A stretch of 64,000 bases of DNA, taken from Adenophora triphylla var. japonica. Taxonomy: Eukaryota; Streptophyta; Magnoliopsida; Asterales; Campanulaceae. Position numbers and translations under genes: made by a program. Within the stretch, counting starts at the first letter, position 1, and every line of letters begins with the position of its first letter. Positions 54,552-64,000 of this stretch are shown here, one piece after another. The notes beneath the pieces are model-generated. The model saw nothing but the letters and a program-made list of their open reading frames with translations. It searched no databases and was not told the origin of the DNA. Location: positions 186,001-250,000 of the forward strand of contig JAFEMH010000983.1 in NCBI GenBank assembly GCA_022495995.1, read 5' to 3'.

Positions 54552-56637
54552 TCAGTCTGATGTCAAGCATGAACCAGAGTCTGTATCTTCTTCAACAGGA
54601 GGATTAACAAGAAGTACTCCCTGGTAGAGACATTAACAACAGATTAAAACGTTTCTGAACTATAGATACCTGAATAGAAGCAATATCAGAAAAGGGGTCT
54701 TCATCAGGTAAAATATACTAATCTGTCTTGGAGACCAAGTGAATACACTCAAAATTCATATAGTTGTATTAAGAACATAAAACTAAATATAAAAGTAAAA
54801 TGCATACTACACTTTAGGAAGCATCATTGAAAAGCGTCTAAATTGAGTAAGAAGTTGTTCCGGCATATGACCAAGCAAAAATATGATATAGTGAGGCTTC
54901 TGGATGCATGTGCTGAAATACGATCAAACAGTGACTATTTACCAATTCAAAGTCCAATCTCATTAACATGATGAAGTTGTTAGAGGGAAAAATCATAGAA
55001 GTTCACAAACTTCCACAGGTCATCCTTGTAATACCAGAAAGGTCAGAGAGCCAAGTAATCCCCATGATCAAGAATGTAAGGGAATGAGACGTAAATATGG
55101 GGACTTCCAGCTCAAGTACAAGCAAATTAAACAGAATACATATGAACTCTTAAGCAAGAATAAGGGTTCAAGACAATTATCTTATGCCAAAGCAAATACA
55201 TAGAGATATAAAAGTTGACAAATAATTCAACATTTTAGCATAAGAAGAGTTTTCAGGTGTAAATATTTAGTTCTGATGGACCCTACTTCATTACTACAGT
55301 CAGTGCAGATAGAAATAGCCTTGCAACACTCCGCTTCTAACAAACAATCAAATAAGCATCATTGTACACATGAAATAAGTCCATTTCATTCTGACTAATG
55401 CAAGGTGTCTCTAGCTTATGTGATGTTAGAAGAGATGATTAGCTCCAGTTTAGGTGTATATAATGAGATTTAAAATGCAACAAGGCTTACACTGATTTGA
55501 GAAGCAGCTATAAGTGGGCCTGCTACCCTTCCACCATAAGGAATGCCATCTGCGCCGACAAATGAGATTCTACAGCTACCATTATTGCCAGGGGGGTAAT
55601 CTATCATGTTCATGTTCAGTAATGTAAAAGCACCCTTCAGAGTTTAAGAAAAGAAAAAGTGGATTCAGTTAGATAAAGAAAAAAGAAAAAAACACGGGGA
55701 TTCAGTTAAAGCTTGTATGTGAAATAGCAAGCTCATGCTCCCATAGATGACAAGTTAGGTGTGCATGAATATGTCAAGAGGAACAATTCACTGCACTTCA
55801 ATCTTCTTCCTATCTCATCAATAAAATAATGTGTCCTCAAAGTTTTTCCAATCCAATATGGTTCCAGTGACTTGGTCACCTGGTTTAAAATAGAATTGAC
55901 CCAAAAATATTCTTTATGCCGGATCTCAAACGAAAATTTTGCAACCTAATACTTTTGAAGTGTGAAAAAGGGCTTGCAGATAAGTTATAACAATGAACCC
56001 ATAATGGCATTTGAAGTAGGAAACTTGTGAATCTAAAAGTTTCACATAAGGTCCAATAGCATAGCAAAAGTATAATGGCTGAGAAGGTGATACATTGCAT
56101 GTTGGTGCCAAAATATACTTGATGTTGGGGTTCTCCATACTGATCACTTGACCCAGAATAAGTCAAAGGCCCGAATAGGTAATTCATTGCACACATAAGA
56201 TCTTGCGTGTTCAATAATCCAGAAGATAAACTGGGTTTTTCTGTATGAGACTATCCATGCCATTCAAAATTGTTTTCCATTGAAAGCCAAGGAAAGTTTA
56301 AAACTTGCCTCATGCATCTGGATTTGATTGTTTCCATATATCACACTGGGACTCATGACAATACCATTCATGCTGACGATTGCAACGAGAGCTCTGTTGC
56401 GAGTTTCACACTCCAATGAGATTTCTGTCATAATGTCCTACAAACAGATAAGATTAACCATTAACACGCAATTAAATGCTAGAACAAATTTTGGCTCCAT
56501 CAATTTTTGAGTTGCACAAAAAAAAATATGAATGGATAAGAAAAAAAAAGCTAGATAAGTTTCTAAGAATTATCTTACACTTCCCGGGTTGCAAGCAAAG
56601 GATATTGGCATCGCACCTTCTAGAGAAACAACTCCAG
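54552..56637 (-). pseudogene. AHL-like PPC/DUF296 gene, unit C (best-preserved copy)
   Basis: Minus-strand exons are 56579-56637, 56309-56437 (43 codons, phase 0), 55491-55634 (48 codons, phase 0, with VGADGIPYGGRVAGPLIAAS) and 54552-54620 (GVLLVNPPVEEDTDSGSCLT and stop). All lengths and phases match units B and D, with a GC donor after QMHE. Between the PPC exon and the last exon, 54830-54905 has splice-like borders but neither frame continues cleanly (one reads LLGHMPEQLLTQFRRFSMML). No AT-hook exon or confident start was found upstream. This copy could be a gene with unrecognised 5' exons, but I cannot show that it is complete. Confidence 0.55.
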
Positions 56638-57479
56638 CTAAAGGCCCTTTAACAATCAGAATTCGGGAAATGTGAGATATTATGCATATGGAAATGAAAT
56701 TTTAAAGCCCAAGTCTCAATAATCATCCTAAAGGAACACAAATTGCTGTGACTAAGAACATCTTCATTAATTTGAATGTTTTTTTTCTTCAGGACTGAAG
56801 GACTTCTGAGAAACCAAATTCTACATGAATTGGCTCAGAAGCTGGCAAGCTAATGACTCTACTCACTAAATTGAGTAACTGATCAGAGTCCACAACATAA
56901 TTCCGTATTCCACAGTAAAAAAGTTTCGTTTGGAGCATTTAAAGGGATTTTAGGAATTTAGATCTCCAGATGTAAGTTCTGATCAATCAACAATTCTTTT
57001 ATCCAGTATCAAGATCACGTTGGATAGTGGATCATTTATGAACTAAAAACTGATAAACACCAAAAGAATCAAATTTACCTAAAGATGGTAAACGTGAAGC
57101 CCCAATTCACTTAAGTTTCATAAATTCAGTATTAATCATAGTCACACAACTTCTAACCTTGTACAATTTCGAAAAGTAAAAAACTCTCGCCAAAATGATA
57201 GTGACTCTCATCAAAATCCCAGTTTTATAAAAGACAATTTTACACTATGAAATCAAAGAAAAAGCACATTTATAGACTAAATACTCAAAATTGGCATTTA
57301 TTTGAGAAAGGAAATAGTTTAAAAGGCCGCCACTCAATTGGCATTTGATTAAGAGGAAACACAGAAAAGAGGCCGCCACTTAATTTTTAGTTTTGCGTTT
57401 TTCTTTCTTAAGAATTAAGAAAACGGTAAAAAGAAAGAAAAGAGAGATTGTGGAACCAGGGGGAGAAACATCCAAGGTC

Positions 57480-58980
57480 CAAAGATAAGATCTAACTCTT
57501 AGAGCCAAACACGGCCATTAGATCCCTATACCCATCGGCCACAACAAAAAAGAGAAATATAAATAAAATAAAAGTCAGAAGCCATATCAAAACTGAATAT
57601 ACATAAATACATAGAGAGGGGATCTTTACTTAAAGGAACAACTGAGATAAATCATAGATAAAAATCTATATATATAAAAAGGCGGAAGCCTGATGTTACG
57701 CCACGTGGACAAGTTTGGAATAGATAAAATATTTATCAACGAACCAGCAAGATGTAACTCTTAGAGCCAAAGACGTATACCCAACATCGGCCTCAGCAAA
57801 AAAAGAGAAAAATACATAAAACAAAAGCCAGAAGCCATATCAAAACTTAAAAACATAAATACATAGAGATGGGATCTTAACTTAAAGGAACAACTGAGAT
57901 AAATCATAGTTAAAAATAGTTATCAAAGGAAATGAAATTTACAGCCCAAAAGAATCATCAATTCCTGTCTCAACAATCATTCTAAAGGAACATGCATTGC
58001 TGTGACTCATATCATCTTTATTGATTTGAATGTTTTTTCTTCAGGAAAGAAGGAATTCCGAGAAACCAAATTCTACATGAATTGGCTCAGAAGCTACCTA
58101 GCTAGCTAAAGACTCTACATACTGAATCGAATGACTGATAAGAATCAACAACATAATTCTGTATTCAACGGTAAAAATAGCTTACTTTTGAGCATTTAAA
58201 GGGACTGTAGGAATTTAGAACTCCAGATGTAAGTTCTGATCAATCAACAATTCTGTTATCCATTATCAATATCACCTAGGATACTGAATCATATATGGAC
58301 AAAAAACAGATAAACACAAAAAAAGACTTGACTTTACCACAGGATAGTGAACGGGAAGCCCCGATTCAATAAAGTTTCATAAATTCAGTAGGTTACTTAA
58401 TCATAGACACATCTTCTATCCTTGTAAAATTTAGTAAAGTACAAATTACCGCCCAAAATGATAGCGACTGCGTCAAAATTTCAGATTTACAAAAGACAAT
58501 TCACGCTAAGAAATCATGCTCTATGAATAGATATGTTAGAAGTAAAAGCACATTTAGAGAGTAAATACTCAAAAGAGACAATTATTTGAGAAAGGAAATA
58601 GTATAAAAGCAGCCGCCACACAAGTGCATCAAACTAAGAGGAAAAACAATAATGCACCTAAAGTGCGCTTGACTTGATTATTTTTCGTTTTGTGTTTTTC
58701 TCTCATGAATGAATATAACGGTAAAAAGAGAGAGAGAGAGAAAGAGAGAGACTGTGAGACCAATCGGAGAGAACATCCAAGGTCCAAATAAGATCTAACT
58801 CTTAGAGCCAAGCACGGCCATTAGATCCCTATACCCTACATCGACCACAGCAACAAAGAGAAGGATAAATAATATAAACATCAGAAGTCATATCAAAATT
58901 GAAAATCCATAAATACATACAGATGAAAACTTAACATAGAGGAAAAACTAAGATAAATCCTAGATAAAAATATTTAACAA
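57480..58980. repeat. Unit C spacer repeats
   Basis: Copies of the roughly 185-bp block with CTTAGAGCCAAACACGGCCA lie at about 57497, 57757 and 58800. A purine-rich (GA)n run lies at about 58727-58751. The sequence is colinear with 49272-50540 apart from the LTR insertion. Confidence 0.65.
57667..57720. mobile_element. Short Helitron-5'-like insertion
   Basis: About 55 bp beginning TCTATATATATAAAAAGGCG, absent from the paralogous copy at about 49695. It is bordered by ATAGATAAAA on both sides. The start resembles Helitron 5' ends, but it is very short. Confidence 0.4.
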
Positions 58981-59039
58981 AGAACCAACAGAAAGAGAAC
59001 AGCTTGGCAGAACATTGTTCTTAGCCATAAATTTGGTAC

Positions 59040-59298
59040 ATACCCATTGCAGCCATAGCTTCACTTTGTTGGAGAAATGAAAAGTTGGAAATGTGTGAAA
59101 GGGGAAGAAAAAGAGGAATGAAAGTAGAAAGGCTAGTAGACAGTGCAAATAGGGGTACTGCCAGAGAGAATACTTCTCACCTATAAATACCGATGTGGGC
59201 CCAAATTATTCGCTTGTTTTATAGGTAGAACAGTTATTGGGTGACAGGGAATCCCGTGTAGGTTCAAATACATTGTTGTCTGGTGGAACCACCTACAA
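59040..59298 (-). other. Conserved exon-like segments (unit C)
   Basis: Copy of the segments at 39090-39410. The VVPPDNNVFEPTRDSLSPNN frame is followed by an early stop. The ATGGCTAAGAACAATG block lies at about 59033. Identity unknown. Confidence 0.3.
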
Positions 59299-59509
59299 TA
59301 TTTAATACAATTATAGATTCAGTAAATTTGCCCAAGTATCAGTGCGCATCAGCCTGAAGGGGAATTTTATGTAACATAAGCAGCAATATAAGCATATTTA
59401 TAAATGTCAGGTCAAAGCGTTGAAGCTATTAATATCCTTCTATGAAGCGAAAAAGAGAAAACCAAATAAAAGGATAGACATGCCATCTCACTAATCAAAT
59501 AAGAATACA

Positions 59510-59634
59510 ACAACAACAAAGCCTTAGTCCCAAAATAATTTGGGGTCGGCTAACATGAATCCTCATATGTCATCGTGAAAAAAAAAAATAATAATAATAA
59601 ATAAATAAATAAATAATAAAAATCAAAATAAAAA

Positions 59635-59665
<31 letters not shown>

Positions 59666-59877
59666 AAACATATAAATCAAAATCAAAAAAATAAAAAAAA
59701 ATCAAAAAATCAAAAAATAAATATTAATAATAAATAAAAAATTAAAATTAAAATAAAAATAAAAATAAAAATCAAGAAAAAAATCAACCCCCCACATGGA
59801 TTTTTGCCCTCCACTCCGGCCTCTTCAACACCATACTTTCATCCACTCCAAGTAAACTCATATCCTTTTCAAGTAAA
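59510..59877 (-). mobile_element. RTE-type LINE 3' end, minus strand
   Basis: It is flanked by the 19-bp duplication CTAATCAAATAAGAATACA (59491-59509 and 59878-59896). On the minus strand it ends GGGACTAAGGCTTTGTTG. It begins at nearly the same point as the plus-strand copy at 41673 (GTTTACTTGGAGTGGATGAA). The middle is an A-rich low-complexity run. It has no coding capacity. Confidence 0.85.
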
Positions 59878-60420
59878 CTAATCAAATAAGAATACAGGAC
59901 AAAATTGTAAAGGCCTTAAAAGCAGCTTTTCTTTAGGAAGCTAATAACTTCAGAAGAAGAAAGGCAAAGGACGAGGAAAAAAGGGTAATGATATTTTGTA
60001 GTCATTAACTGCAGAATTCAGTGCCGTGATATTTACTGTGAAACAAAGAATTTCCCCTATTAGCCGAAATTATTAAAAAATCATGCACACTTCAACAATT
60101 CATATTCAAACTGCTCTCAAACATGGATAGGAACAAAGACAATGAGGAGATAGACTCAAAAGTCATAGCTTTGAGAGTGGATTGCTAGTCTTATGCAATA
60201 TTGAGTTCTCACATATTTGGCACTTCAGATTATATGAATCCTTTTCAGTAATGCTAGAAATCGGATAGCATCAGATTTCTTGTTGGAAGGACAAAAACTT
60301 TTTTGGAAAGACTTGGATTTCAGAAGGGTTGATTTTATCCCACATAGTTGATTGAAAAAAAAAATGGCACTGACTTTAAAAAAAAAAAAAAGGTCATGCT
60401 TATGGTTTCTGGAGTTTAAA

Positions 60421-60940
60421 GGCCAATCAAGGGAAAATGTTCAAAGGGCTGCTAGTATGCCACTCAGTTGTAATCTCAACATATTTCAGTGTGGGTATAT
60501 CTGGTTACTACTCATGATCAACATCTTCACCGCTCTACAAGTTTCAGCTGTTAGTTTGGTACGAGCTTCCCTAACCTGGGCCCAAATCCCTTTTTCAAAA
60601 AGAAATTTACTGTTCAAAATGACGAAAACACCCCTGGAATAATCTGCAAAACACAGTTCCAGGGACATTTTCATCATTTTGTAATAAAAAACAAAAATAA
60701 AAAAGGTGGTTTGGCGGGCCACGCGCCGGCCAGTGGCCCAAAGAGGAAAAATCTAGGTTCGGCCCAAGGGCTTGCGGGTCTCGGGCCTCTTTGGACATCT
60801 CCATTCCTATGTCACCAAAGGAAGTTCAACTCTCAATCCGCAACGTTATACCACGATTAATATCAAGGTCCCTATCGGTGACTTCATTCTACCAATGGTT
60901 TTCTATATTTGACATTCAATGTTATACCACGAATATTTAC
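60421..60940 (+). pseudogene. GAT1-like transporter pseudogene 4
   Basis: Exon 6 starts at the common mid-exon point. After FSVGISGY an internal deletion jumps to LLMINIFTALQVSAVSLV. Intron 6 keeps part of the hAT-like element (about 60600-60802). Exon 7 is reduced to PKEVQLSIRNVIPRLISRSL and a few codons, joined directly to GAT1 3'-flank sequence. It cannot encode a transporter. Confidence 0.85.
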
Positions 60941-61886
60941 ATTATAGTGCATATTTCTATATATTCTACCTATCTGCCACATAATCTCGTTATTTCCCTC
61001 TCAAAACAAATCTTCCTCAAGAAAAGGGTTAACTATATTTCTGTTCATTGTACTGAGTCGACTTTCGCTTTTACCATTGCACTAGTTTTTTCCACAAAAG
61101 CTATACTTATTTTCTCTTTCTCCGCGGTACCAAAATGTAGCATCATTATTTCTTTGTAATCGTAGGGCTGACCTGGCATGTCGCATGAGCATTTGAGCTG
61201 ACTTAGCATGTCACATACGCATTCTGAGCTGATATGGCATGTCAAATCAGCATGATTGATGACATGGCAAGTCGCATCAAACTTCAAAGTGGCTTACCAC
61301 ATCATCATTCATATTGATGTTACATGCCTCATCAGCTCCACTGTTGAAAAAAAAAAATAAGGTGTTATCTTTTGGTACGGAATAGAAAAAGAAAATATAG
61401 TTCAATGGCTTTTATTGGAAAAAAAAATAGTGTAACGGTAAAAGTGAAATTCGATTCAAAGTATAATGGATGAAAACAGAGTGCCCTCAAAAACTAGACT
61501 TTCAGGATTCATATCCTCGTTTGAAAAATTTTTTCACGAAAAATGAAACCACCTAAAGAAGCTTTAAATTTTCCAAGAGATGAGATTTAACAAAGAGCAC
61601 TTCTTAAACAAGTAATAAAACCCAACAAAAGGCAGGTGTTCGAATTAACTAAAAGAAAAAACAACTTAAATTTCAAGTTCATATTATAAAATTCTGTCCC
61701 CAACTGATTTCAGCTCATTTCTTCATTCTTCAGCTAACCTTCTTCGATCCTCTGATATGAAACTGAAAATGTCTAAAGAAAACAATGCTTTTTTTAGCAT
61801 GGTATCAAAAGGAGATTTTGCTTAACACATAAAACATGAGCACATAGCTTGCAGAGACTCTCATATAAAAGAGACCTTTGTTTCTC

Positions 61887-63031
61887 TCAGTCTGATGTCA
61901 AGCATGAACCAGAGTCTGTATCTTCATCATCCGATTCCTCAATAGGAGGATTAACAAGAAGTAAACCCTGGTAGAGACATTAACAACCGATTTAAACGTT
62001 TCTGAACTATAGGAACAAAACAACCTCAAGAAAAAGGCCAACTTCATTTAGTAAACTTTCAGGCCTTGTTTGAACAACATTTTAGTGACAAGAATATTAC
62101 TACCGAAAGAAGCAATATCAGAAAAGGGGTCTTCATCAGGTAAAATATATTAATCTGTCTTGGAGACCAAGTGAGTACACTCAAAATTCATATAGTTGTA
62201 ATAAAAATAGAAAAGTAAATAGAAAAGTAAAATACATACTACACTTTAGGAAGCATCATTGAAAAGCGTCTAAATTGAGTAAGAAGTTGTTCCGGCATAT
62301 GACCAAGCTAAAATATGCCATATTGAGGCTTCAGGATACATGTGTTGAAATACGACCAAACAGCAACTATTTACCAATTCAAAGTCCGATTTCATGAACA
62401 TGATGAAGTCAGGGCATAATCATAGAAGTTCACAAACTTCCAAAGGTCAGAAAGGCCAGAGAGCCAAATAATCCCCATGATCAAAAATGTAGGGGAATGA
62501 GACGTAAATACGGGGGACTTCCAGCTCAAGTACAAGCGAATTAAACAGAATACACATGAACTCTTAAGCAGGAATAAGGGTTCAAGACAATTATCTTATG
62601 CCAAAGCAAATACATAGAAATATAAAAGTTGACAAACAATTCAACCTTTTAGTATATGGAGAGTTTTCAGTTGTAAATATTTAGTTCTGATGGACCCTAC
62701 TTCATTACTACAGTTAGTGCAGATAGCAGCCATGCTACACTCCGCCGCTAACAAACAATCAAATAAGTATCATTGTACACATGATATAAGTCCATTTCAT
62801 TCTGACTAGTGCTTTTGTGATGTTAGAAGAGATGATTAGCTCTAATTTAGGTGTATATTATGAGATTTAAAATGCAACAAGGCTTACACTGATTTGAGAA
62901 GCAGCTATAAGTGGGCCTGCTACCCTTCCACCATAAGGAATGCCATCTGCGCCAACACTTAAGATTGTACAGCTACCATTATTGCCAAGAGGATAATTTA
63001 TCATGTTCATGCTCAGTAATGTGCAAGCACC
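61887..63031 (-). pseudogene. AHL-like PPC/DUF296 gene, unit D (3' part)
   Basis: The PPC exon at 62888-63031 reads GACTLLSMNMINYPLGNNGS then VGADGIPYGGRVAGPLIAAS. The last exon at 61887-61967 reads GLLLVNPPIEESDDEDTDSG-SCLTSD and stop (27 codons). Upstream, a LINE inserted at about 63359 separates it from any 5' exons, which lie beyond the window end. Confidence 0.55.
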
Positions 63032-63358
63032 CTTCAGAGTTTAAGAAAAGAAAAGGTGGATTCAGTTACTTAAAGAAAAAAGAAAAAAACATGGGTATTC
63101 AATTAAAGCTTGTATGTGAAATAGCACGCTCATGCTCCCATAGTCGACAAGTTAGGTGTGAATGAATATGTCAAAGGGGGAACAATTCACTGCACTTCAA
63201 TCTTCTTCCTATCTCATCAATAAAATAATGTGTCCTCAAAGTTTTTCCAATCTAATATGGTTCCAGGGACTTGGTTACCTGGTTTAAAAAAGAATTGACC
63301 CAAAATTATTCTATAGCGATCTCAAACGAAAATTTTGCAACCTAATACCTTTGAATTG

Positions 63359-64000
63359 TTTTTTGTTTTTTTTTTGATAAGTAAATATGTGCATTAAAGA
63401 ATCGCCAAAGGGGTGAACCCTTACAAAACAAGCAACAGGCCTCACGAGAAAAAAGGCCAAGAGCTGGAGCAATAGAAGGGTGCAAATCAAAAAGCCCAAA
63501 AAGAGGTAATTACCTAGACCCATCTCCCCCAAAAAATCTACAAAAGGGATGAGTGCACTAGGTAAATACTCATTCAACCAAAAAAAACAAAGTGCTAAAG
63601 CTTGTGAGTAGGCAACGCGATTCCTTCGAAGCTTCTCCTATTCCTCTCCCGCCAAAGAGACCACATAACAAAATGGGGGATGGCTCCCCAAAGGTTCCTT
63701 TTTGCCTTTGGGATGCGAACGCCGTACCAAGCATCTAAGAAACCCTTCACTGAATTGGGCATAGTCCACGAGATCCCAAATAAGGAGAGTACAATACTCC
63801 ATAAGCCTCTAGCTATATCACAATGCAGCATAAGATGGTTGACTGTCTCATTACTTTTCATACACAAGCAACAGTGGTTAACCAAAATTATTCCTCGTTT
63901 CCTCGGATCATCCCTAATAAGAATTTTCTCCCATGTCGCTGACCATAAAAAATGAGATTTTTAGCGGGGCAACGGACCTCCAAATGTGATTCCACCGAAA
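63359..64000 (-). mobile_element. LINE (L1-type) 3' end, continues past the window
   Basis: On the minus strand it ends CATATTTACTTATC plus an A-rich tail. It interrupts the sequence CTTTGAATTGTGAAAAAGGA, continuous in unit B at about 44089. The coding part is the end of a reverse transcriptase ORF with the zf-RVT module: NHCCLCMKSNETVNHLMLHC, then DIARGLWSIVLSLFGISW and MWSLWRERNRRSFEG (about 63910-63595). A frameshift near 63945-63960 separates it from the preceding FRWNHIWRSVAP. Confidence 0.85.

Larger units (their letters stand above)
34241..64000. repeat. Tandem segmental duplication, about four units
   Basis: Unit starts are marked by GAT1 exon 6 sequence at 34241 (intact gene), 40143, 53220 and 60421. 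Each is followed by GAT1 3'-flank sequence, an AHL-like gene remnant on the minus strand, blocks of short repeats with AGATCTAACTCTTAGAGCCA, and a common spacer ending GGTTTCTGGAGTTTAAAGGC. Units B-D begin at the same point inside exon 6, so they descend from one truncated copy. Unit B is enlarged by an LTR element, an RTE tail, a probable solo LTR and an internal doubling (50730-51250 against 51850-52130). Confidence 0.8.

Overview
This is plant nuclear DNA, most likely from a eudicot. It is AT-rich, its genes are split by GT-AG introns, it holds plant-only families (a GABA transporter GAT1-type permease, kinesin-13B, plant mobile domain, AHL/PPC), and it is packed with plant transposons. I cannot name the species. 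Only one gene looks intact and conventional: a GAT1-like GABA transporter at 32105-35280, with 7 exons and 460 codons. Almost everything else is mobile DNA, captured gene pieces or decayed paralogs.

Layout. 1-7.4 kb: decayed transposons (MITE, LTR pieces, a Helitron-like end, hAT ends), including a Pack-MULE-like element with 9-bp target duplications (5659-7034) nested in an inverted-repeat element. 7.4-8.8 kb: the first four coding exons of a kinesin-13B gene, broken by a stop codon and a frameshift and cut off by a hAT-like end. 10.47-16.73 kb: a giant palindrome with arms of about 3.1 kb around a 60-bp spacer. Each arm carries a plant-mobile-domain gene, the catalytic half of a METTL13-like methyltransferase, and a two-exon GRF zinc-finger gene. 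The missing METTL13 downstream exon lies just outside the right arm.

17-32 kb: simple and palindromic repeats, a decayed GAT1 paralog (19.9-21.7 kb), a hAT element with transposase remnants nested inside a Tourist-like MITE (both target duplications visible), a cluster of Stowaway-like MITEs, a minisatellite, and a 1-kb foldback MULE-type element filled with copies of an AAGTCTTATA motif. 32-35.3 kb: the GAT1-like gene, with MITEs in two introns, a small hAT element in intron 6 and another MITE just downstream.

35.3-64 kb: a tandem series of about four segmental units. Each starts with a GAT1 exon 6/7 remnant on the plus strand, followed by an AHL-like (AT-hook/PPC, DUF296) gene remnant on the minus strand and short repeated blocks. 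The units differ by later insertions: an LTR retrotransposon (45376-49266), two RTE-type LINE tails in opposite orientation, a possible solo LTR, a MULE fragment and a LINE running off the window end. Because the units are paralogous, one unit often supplies the empty site for an insertion in another.

The strongest candidate for something undescribed is the 6.3-kb palindrome: a PMD- and GRF-encoding element that took up part of a methyltransferase gene and was duplicated head to head.
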